A stretch of 64,000 nt of DNA from Gemmatimonadota bacterium (GTDB lineage Bacteria > Gemmatimonadota > Gemmatimonadetes > Longimicrobiales > Gaopeijiaceae). Below are positions 59,171 to 64,000 of the stretch, piece by piece. Every line of letters starts with the position of its first letter. The stretch's first letter is position 1. The translations under genes and the position numbers were made by a program. Below the pieces are notes generated by a model. It was given only the letters and a program-made list of their open reading frames with translations, made no database searches and was not told where the DNA came from. The DNA lies in assembly GCA_022560615.1 (NCBI GenBank), contig JADFSR010000020.1, positions 1 through 64,000 of the forward strand, in the 5' to 3' direction.

Positions 59171-60556
59171 CTAGCCAGGCAACCCCGGCTCAGTCATCCC
59201 TCGCACGTCCAAAGCTTCGTCGATCTGATCGTCCGGCAAGAGCCCCTTCTCGGCGACCACCTGCCGCACACTCACGCCACGCTCCGCCGACTCCTTCGCG
59301 ACCACAGACGCCGCGTCATAACCGATGTACGGGTTGAGCGCCGTGGCGATCGACGGGTTCTTTTCGAGTAGCTCCTTCGCCCGCTCGGTGTTCACCTCGA
59401 TGCCAGCGACGCACTTGTCGGCGAACGCGGTGGCGACGTTCGCCAGCAGGGTGATCGACTCGAGCAAGGCTTGCGCGAGTACCGGCATCATCACGTTCAA
59501 CTCGAAGTTCCCTCGGCTTCCCGCCACGGTAATGGTCGTGTGATTCCCCATCACGCGTGCGCAGACCATCATCATCGCCTCAGACATGACCGGGTTGACT
59601 TTTCCCGGCATGATCGACGAGCCCGGCTGGATCGCAGGCAGCTTGATCTCGTGGATCCCCGACGTGGGGCCCGAGCCGAGCCACCGGATGTCATCCGCGA
59701 TCTTCATGAGACTCGTCGCGACAGTGTTCAGCGCACCCGCAGTGCTGACCGCGGCATCTTTCGCGGCCTGGGCCTCGAAGTGGTCGCTTGCCTCTCGGAA
59801 CGAGATGCCCGTAGCCTCTGAAATGCGGGCGATCGTCTTCCTAGCGAAGTCCTCGTGCGTGTTGATCCCTGTCCCGGTCGCGGTTCCGCCGAGCGCCAGC
59901 TCCTCGAGCTCAGCGGAAGCCCGCGTCACACGTTCGATGCCCTTCGCGACCTGGGTGGCGTATCCCCGAAACTCCTGGCCGAGGCGGACCGGGGTCGCGT
60001 CCATGAGATGCGTGCGACCCGACTTCACCACCCCGTCGAACTCGTCGGCCTTCGTGGCGAGCGTGGACCTCAGGTGCTCGAGTCCGGGAAGCAGTTGTTT
60101 CTCGACCGCCACGAGTGCCGACACGTGGATCGCGGTCGGGATGACATCGTTGGACGACTGACCGAAGTTCACATGATCGTTCGGATGGACCTTGTCGCCG
60201 CGGATCTGGGTTGCGCGGTGAGCCACGACCTCGTTGACGTTCATGTTCGACGACGTGCCCGAGCCGGTCTGGTAGATGTCGAGTACGAACTGGTCGTCCC
60301 ACTTGCCGTCCGCGACCTCTCCCGCCGCCTGGGCGATCGCATCCGCGATGTCGGCGTCCAGGTACCCGAGCTCCAGGTTCGTCTGCGCCGCGGACTTCTT
60401 GACGAGCCCGAGCGCTTCGATGAAGCGGCGCCCGAAACGCTGACCGCTGATGGGGAAGTTCTCCACCGCCCGCTGAGTCTGGGCGCCGTAGAGCGCCTCC
60501 TCAGGAACCCGTATTTCACCGAGGGAGTCCTCCTCGATCCGATATCCGTCAGCCAT
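59171..60556 (-). CDS. fumC: Class II fumarate hydratase
   Basis: The protein has 461 residues, normal for FumC. Motifs are LYGAQTQRAVENFPISGQRF, TGSGTSSNMNVNEV, the VKSGRTHLMDATPVRLGQEF block, and the family signature GSSIMPGKVNPV carrying the catalytic loop. It interconverts fumarate and malate in the TCA cycle without an iron-sulfur cluster. It stands alone, with structured repeat copy E directly downstream. Aspartase and argininosuccinate lyase relatives are less likely given the motif details. Confidence 0.95.
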   Translation of the reverse strand: MADGYRIEEDSLGEIRVPEEALYGAQTQRAVENFPISGQRFGRRFIEALGLVKKSAAQTNLELGYLDADIADAIAQAAGEVADGKWDDQFVLDIYQTGSGTSSNMNVNEVVAHRATQIRGDKVHPNDHVNFGQSSNDVIPTAIHVSALVAVEKQLLPGLEHLRSTLATKADEFDGVVKSGRTHLMDATPVRLGQEFRGYATQVAKGIERVTRASAELEELALGGTATGTGINTHEDFARKTIARISEATGISFREASDHFEAQAAKDAAVSTAGALNTVATSLMKIADDIRWLGSGPTSGIHEIKLPAIQPGSSIMPGKVNPVMSEAMMMVCARVMGNHTTITVAGSRGNFELNVMMPVLAQALLESITLLANVATAFADKCVAGIEVNTERAKELLEKNPSIATALNPYIGYDAASVVAKESAERGVSVRQVVAEKGLLPDDQIDEALDVRGMTEPGLPG

Positions 60557-60667
60557 GGGAGACGCGTCTCTCTTGGAGGGTCTTTGGGTGCGGTAAAGAC
60601 GGGGCGGGCCTACCCCACTGATGTGAAATCTACCTCAGGGGGGACGCGGGTGAATAGTCTCTCTTCC

Positions 60668-61378
60668 CTACCCGCGCTTCGGCTGACTCGGGCGCATCTC
60701 GATCCTACTCACGTGAGCTTCCTTCGGATACGACAGGATCTGCAGGACCGCCACGGCACAGTCGTCGACATGCAGCCGCCACGTCCGCTCCGGCACCTGT
60801 TGGCGATCATTGAAGTAGCTGTCGACGCTGCCCGGCATCACGATACTCACGCGCACATCGTCGTACCGGACGTCGAGCATCATCGCCTCGGTCAAGCCCA
60901 GCACGCCGAACTTGCTCGCGTTGTAACCAGTGCCGCCGGCGAACGGATTCCGGCTCGCCAGCGATGCGATGGTGACGATGAAGCCGTCGCTCGTGGCGCT
61001 CAGGTGAGGTAGCGCCGCTTTTGAGCAATAGAAGACACCACCGAGGTTCACATCGACCTGGAGCTTCCACTCCTCCACGGTCATCTCGGAGATCGACTTG
61101 AAGATGCCGAAACCTGCGTTGTTCACGAGGATGTCCAGTCGGCCGAAGTGCTCGACGGTCGCGTCGACGAGCCGCTGGCATTGGCTGGCGTCACCCATGT
61201 CCGCGACGATCCCTAGCGCACGATCTCCAAGGGCATCCGCAACGGCCTCGACGTCGGCCGCTGAACGAGCGTTTACGATGACCGAGGCGCCCGCCTCCAG
61301 CAGGTGCTCCGCGATCGCCCGACCGATACCCTTAGTGCTTCCCGTAACGATCGCGACCTTGCCAGTCAGGTCGGGCAT
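60668..61378 (-). CDS. Short-chain dehydrogenase/reductase
   Basis: The protein has 236 residues. The cofactor site is VAIVTGSTKGIGRAIAEHLL, with LDILVNNAGFG. The catalytic Ser is in VTIASLASRN and the YxxxK in TGYNASKFGVLGL. The C-terminal part DDVRVSIVMPGSVDSYFNDR replaces the usual PG-T stretch. The enzyme reduces or oxidises an unknown carbonyl/alcohol with NAD(P). It is divergent from the pteridine-reductase-like SDR gene; the two share a short promoter region. Confidence 0.88.
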   Translation of the reverse strand: MPDLTGKVAIVTGSTKGIGRAIAEHLLEAGASVIVNARSAADVEAVADALGDRALGIVADMGDASQCQRLVDATVEHFGRLDILVNNAGFGIFKSISEMTVEEWKLQVDVNLGGVFYCSKAALPHLSATSDGFIVTIASLASRNPFAGGTGYNASKFGVLGLTEAMMLDVRYDDVRVSIVMPGSVDSYFNDRQQVPERTWRLHVDDCAVAVLQILSYPKEAHVSRIEMRPSQPKRG

Positions 61379-61428
61379 TTCGACCTCCCTCGTATCTGCA
61401 TGAAGACAGGCCCCCGGCCTGAAGGGCT

Positions 61429-62190
61429 ATGAGTGTGGCCATGACCGACCAGAATCCGCAACGCGTCGCGCTGGTGACCGGTGGAGCCGTCCGCGTGGGG
61501 CGAGCCATCACGTTGGCGCTGGCCGGCGCGGAGTACGACGTCGTGATCAGCTACCGTTCGTCGGCAGGGCCGGCGGAGGAGACCCGAGTGGCCGTCGAGT
61601 CTCTGGGGCGGCGCTGCGAGACGGTGCGTGCGGACCTCAGAGTGCCGGCCGCCGCGGACGTCGTGATCAACGCGGTGCGAGACACGTTTGGCCGGCTCGA
61701 CCTCGTCGTGAACTCGGCGGCGAGTTTCGATGAGCGAGCTCTTCTCGACGTGGATGCGGAAGCGTGGGACACGGTGATGAGCCTCAATGCGCGCGCTCCA
61801 CACTTGGTCGTGCGCGCCGCGGCCGACCTCTTGCGCGCGGCGCGCGGGAACGTGGTGAACATCGTCGACCTGTCCGCGTTTCAACCATGGACCGACTACC
61901 CCGCGCACTCCGTCGCAAAGGCGGCGCTGGCGCACCTGACACGTATACAGGCGCGTGCGCTCGCCCCCGAGATCCGCGTGAACGGGATAGCTCCCGGAGC
62001 GGTGCTGCCACCGGACGACTGGGCCCCGGAACGGTGGCACGCTCTGACGCAGATCGCCCCGCTGCAGCGGGTCGGCTCACCCGACGACGTAGCTCAGGCC
62101 GTGCTCTTCTTCGCTGGAGCAGAATTCGTCACAGGCCAAATCCTAGCCGTAGACGGCGGGCGGCTGCTCGGCCCCGCGGGGCCTCCCTAG
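61429..62190 (+). CDS. Pteridine-reductase-like SDR
   Basis: The protein has 253 residues. The N-terminus VALVTGGAVRVGRAITLALA has the GGAxRxG form of pteridine reductases and FolM. The NSAAS motif is present, and IVDLSAFQPW stands at the Ser position. The YxxxK stretch reads YPAHSVAKAALAHLTR, so the catalytic Tyr position is His while the Lys is kept. The C-terminus VTGQILAVDGGRLLGP is normal. It could reduce dihydropterins, which would connect with the FolE/PTPS operon 9 kb away, but this is inference. Repeat copy C begins at its stop codon. Confidence 0.82.
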   Translation: MSVAMTDQNPQRVALVTGGAVRVGRAITLALAGAEYDVVISYRSSAGPAEETRVAVESLGRRCETVRADLRVPAAADVVINAVRDTFGRLDLVVNSAASFDERALLDVDAEAWDTVMSLNARAPHLVVRAAADLLRAARGNVVNIVDLSAFQPWTDYPAHSVAKAALAHLTRIQARALAPEIRVNGIAPGAVLPPDDWAPERWHALTQIAPLQRVGSPDDVAQAVLFFAGAEFVTGQILAVDGGRLLGPAGPP

Positions 62191-62489
62191 CAGCCCGTGG
62201 TAGAAGTACAGTGGGCCGCGCGCAGGGGTCTCGCGAGTTCAATAGTAGGAAGGACGACGAGTCGTAGCCGTAGCTACGGCGAGGAGGAGAGACGACCTAG
62301 TGGGCCGCGACCCCCCTGCGCCCAGCACCATGTATGCAAGGACTGAACAGTGTGTGGGTTACGGTGGCACGGCCCCATCTCCGTCGTTGGGGCTCCTAGC
62401 CGTAGCGACGGCTATGGCGTCGTCGCCCCGCCTAGGATCTGGAGCCGTGGCACCATAACGCGGCCCGCTGTACTTCTACCACGGGCTGC
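62190..62489 (+). repeat. Family-1 structured repeat, copy C (300 bp, TA-flanked)
   Basis: It matches copy A along nearly its whole 300 bp, including the extra arm (GTTACGGTGGCACGGC paired with GCCGTGGCACCATAAC). The only strongly different stretch lies after CCCTGCGCCCAGCACCA, where it resembles copy B instead. Its perfect 30-bp terminal inverted repeats are at 62190-62220 and 62459-62489. TA flanks both ends. The left TA plus first G form the TAG stop of the SDR gene. Confidence 0.92.
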
Positions 62490-62501
62490 TAAAGTAATCG
62501 C

Positions 62502-63485
62502 TCACAGACTGCCACCGCCGTGCGCGAGCCAACGCTCGGCCTCGAGAGCCGCCATACAGCCTGTGCCAGCGGCCGTAACCGCCTGACGGTAGAAATCGTC
62601 CATCACGTCGCCAGCCGCGAAGACGCCGGGCACGGATGTCTGCGTCCGCCACGGGACCGGCGTCTCAACGTACCCGTTGTCCTTGAGCTTCACGGCGTCC
62701 GCGAGGAACGCGCTGTTCGGCGTGTGGCCGATCGCCACGAAGAGCCCTCCGACCTCGATCTCGCTCACTTCGCCAGTCACGGTGTCCTCCAGCTTGAGGC
62801 TCGTGACGGTCTCTTCGCCGACGACGTCAGTGACCACCTTGTTCCACTCGACACGAATCTTGGAATCCGCGAGCGCGCGTTCAGCCATGATCTTCGAGGC
62901 TCGGAACTCGTCGCGCCGGTGCACGATCACGACCTCCTCGGCGAACTTGGTGAGGTACAACGCGTCCTCCATCGCCGAGTCCCCACCACCGATTACCGCG
63001 AGCTTCTGATCGCGGAAGTGGGGTAGCGCACCGTCACAGACCGCGCATGCGCTCACGCCACCGCCGGACTGCGCTAGTCGTTCCTCGTTCGGGTCGCCGA
63101 GCCACTTGGCGTTCGCGCCCGTCGCGAGGATGACCGAGTCGGCAAGAACCTCCGTGCCGGTGCTGGACACGAGCCGGAACGGATACTGATCGAAGTCGAC
63201 TTCGACGATGTCTTCCCAGACCGACCGGGTCCCGAAGCGCAATGCCTGGTCCCTCATCTCCAACATGAGGTCCGGACCCATCACGCTTTCCTTGAACCCC
63301 GGGTAGTTCTCGACCTCGGTCGTGAACATGAGCTGGCCGCCAGGAATCATGGTGCGGCTGCCCGCGCCTTCGAAGACGAACGGCTCCATCTGGGCACGTG
63401 CGGCATAGATCGCGGCGGTCCAGGCAGCCGGTCCGGATCCGATGACGACGACGGTCTCCCGTGCCCGGACTTCGATGTCGGTCAT
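62502..63485 (-). CDS. trxB: Thioredoxin reductase
   Basis: The protein has 327 residues. The FAD site is [20 protein letters not shown], the redox pair is in [11 protein letters not shown], the NADPH site is [20 protein letters not shown], and [20 protein letters not shown] binds FAD near the C-terminus. It reduces thioredoxin with NADPH in the cytosol and would support MsrB. A partial second flavoprotein gene lies eight bases upstream on the same strand. Repeat copy C ends 12 bp after its stop. Confidence 0.95.
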   Translation of the reverse strand: MTDIEVRARETVVVIGSGPAAWTAAIYAARAQMEPFVFEGAGSRTMIPGGQLMFTTEVENYPGFKESVMGPDLMLEMRDQALRFGTRSVWEDIVEVDFDQYPFRLVSSTGTEVLADSVILATGANAKWLGDPNEERLAQSGGGVSACAVCDGALPHFRDQKLAVIGGGDSAMEDALYLTKFAEEVVIVHRRDEFRASKIMAERALADSKIRVEWNKVVTDVVGEETVTSLKLEDTVTGEVSEIEVGGLFVAIGHTPNSAFLADAVKLKDNGYVETPVPWRTQTSVPGVFAAGDVMDDFYRQAVTAAGTGCMAALEAERWLAHGGGSL

Positions 63486-63492
63486 AGTGCTC

Positions 63493-64000
63493 TTACTGTT
63501 TGAAGACTTTCATATTGGTGGAGTGGCCCGGGTTTACGCGTGCAGTCGGGTCCACATAGTGAACGGCATTGTTCACGGCGATCGCGGCTTCGGCGTAACC
63601 CGTAGCGATGAGATCGAGTTTCCCCTCGTAGTCGACCACGTCCCCAGCGGCGAAGACACCCGTAAGGTTGGTCGCCATGAGCTGGTCGACCTTGATGCGA
63701 TTCTTCTCGACCTCGAGCCCCCAGGCCTTGATGGGACCGAGGTCGGGTTTGAAGCCCAGGCAGGAGAGCACGCAGTCGCAGTCCAGGCTCACGTCCTCGT
63801 CGGTGCGGTTGTCGAAGATGGTAAGCTTCTCGACGACGTCGGTGCCGTGGATCTCCCGAACCTCGTGGAAGGTGTGCAGGTCGACCTCGCCCGCTGCCGC
63901 GGCGGCTTCCAGTTGCTGGACCGAGGCTGCGTGCGCGCGCCAACCGTCGCGGCGGTGCACCAGCGCCATCGTCTTCGCCACGCCCTTGAGCATGAGCACG
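63493..64000 (-). CDS. Ferredoxin-NADP reductase-like flavoprotein (partial, runs off the window)
   Basis: Only the C-terminal 168 codons are present; the frame stays open to the window end. The visible part has [20 protein letters not shown] (end of the NADP-binding domain), [20 protein letters not shown] and the FAD-binding [20 protein letters not shown], ending [13 protein letters not shown]. This pattern matches the YumC-type thioredoxin-reductase-like ferredoxin/flavodoxin-NADP reductases, which lack the CxxC redox pair. The N-terminal FAD domain is outside. It is probably co-transcribed with trxB. Confidence 0.82.
   Translation of the reverse strand, partial: VLMLKGVAKTMALVHRRDGWRAHAASVQQLEAAAAAGEVDLHTFHEVREIHGTDVVEKLTIFDNRTDEDVSLDCDCVLSCLGFKPDLGPIKAWGLEVEKNRIKVDQLMATNLTGVFAAGDVVDYEGKLDLIATGYAEAAIAVNNAVHYVDPTARVNPGHSTNMKVFKQ

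Noticed and set aside
1-64000. CRISPR arrays, rRNA genes and complete insertion sequences
   Set aside because: No regularly spaced direct repeats, rRNA segments or transposase genes were seen in the window.

Overview
The window is a 64 kb high-GC bacterial chromosome segment. Its dense, often overlapping genes, many lipoproteins, a BlaI repressor with an M56 peptidase carrying a TonB-plug tail, a PadR regulator and the general gene repertoire fit an uncultured Gemmatimonadota-like Gram-negative. That placement is inference from content; no rRNA is present.

Region 1 (1-5073) is the end of an integrated element abutting the 3' end of a tRNA-Lys(CTT) gene. A leftward operon with overlapping stop/start codons encodes an excisionase-like HTH protein, a 915-residue TOPRIM/DUF3987 replication protein with a C-terminal winged helix, a small unknown protein and two XRE-type HTH proteins; a convergent unknown gene lies at the left edge. 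The integrase and the other att site would lie outside the window.

Region 2 (5186-24532) holds a YaiI-type protein, two secreted metallo-beta-lactamase-fold hydrolases, and a rightward set of an M29-like lipoprotein, a VanY-type carboxypeptidase, an MpaA-type amidase and an SpmA/SpmB fusion membrane protein, plausibly peptidoglycan-peptide turnover. Then follow glutaryl-CoA and NAD-isocitrate dehydrogenases, lipoproteins (one an LVIVD beta-propeller), MsrB, a PadR-cupin frame with a hairpin over an internal ribosome binding site, an SDR, IlvE, a CcmH-like protein, gamma-glutamyltransferase and a Tat-exported TRAP binding protein.

Region 3 (24533-36237) has BlaI/M56 with two operator dyads, a collapsed PIN-toxin pseudogene, a histone-deacetylase-family enzyme, an O-methyltransferase, an AlkA-like glycosylase, TRAP DctQM, an SDR, an orphan response regulator coupled to a LeuA-family synthase, an M20 peptidase and a sugar nucleotidyltransferase.

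Region 4 (36353-52665) contains SIMPL and DUF1499 proteins, a lipoprotein whose 5' end is replaced by a repeat, DUF445, small membrane proteins, a transglutaminase/ABC/TerB operon, macro, TPR, CutA, acyl-CoA synthetase and OsmC genes, and a PTPS-FolE-QueD pterin operon. Region 5 (53081-64000) has a zinc/manganese uptake cluster without an ATPase gene, endonuclease IV, fumarase, two SDRs, thioredoxin reductase and a partial ferredoxin-NADP reductase-like gene.

The most unusual signals are two families of dispersed structured repeats. Family 1 (three copies, 250-300 bp) has about 30-bp terminal inverted repeats and TA ends, like an IS630/Tc1-type miniature element, but also conserved blocks flanking variable hairpins, like a structured RNA. 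Family 2 (two copies, about 110 bp) sits just after stop codons and shows covarying stems around conserved internal-loop sequences.
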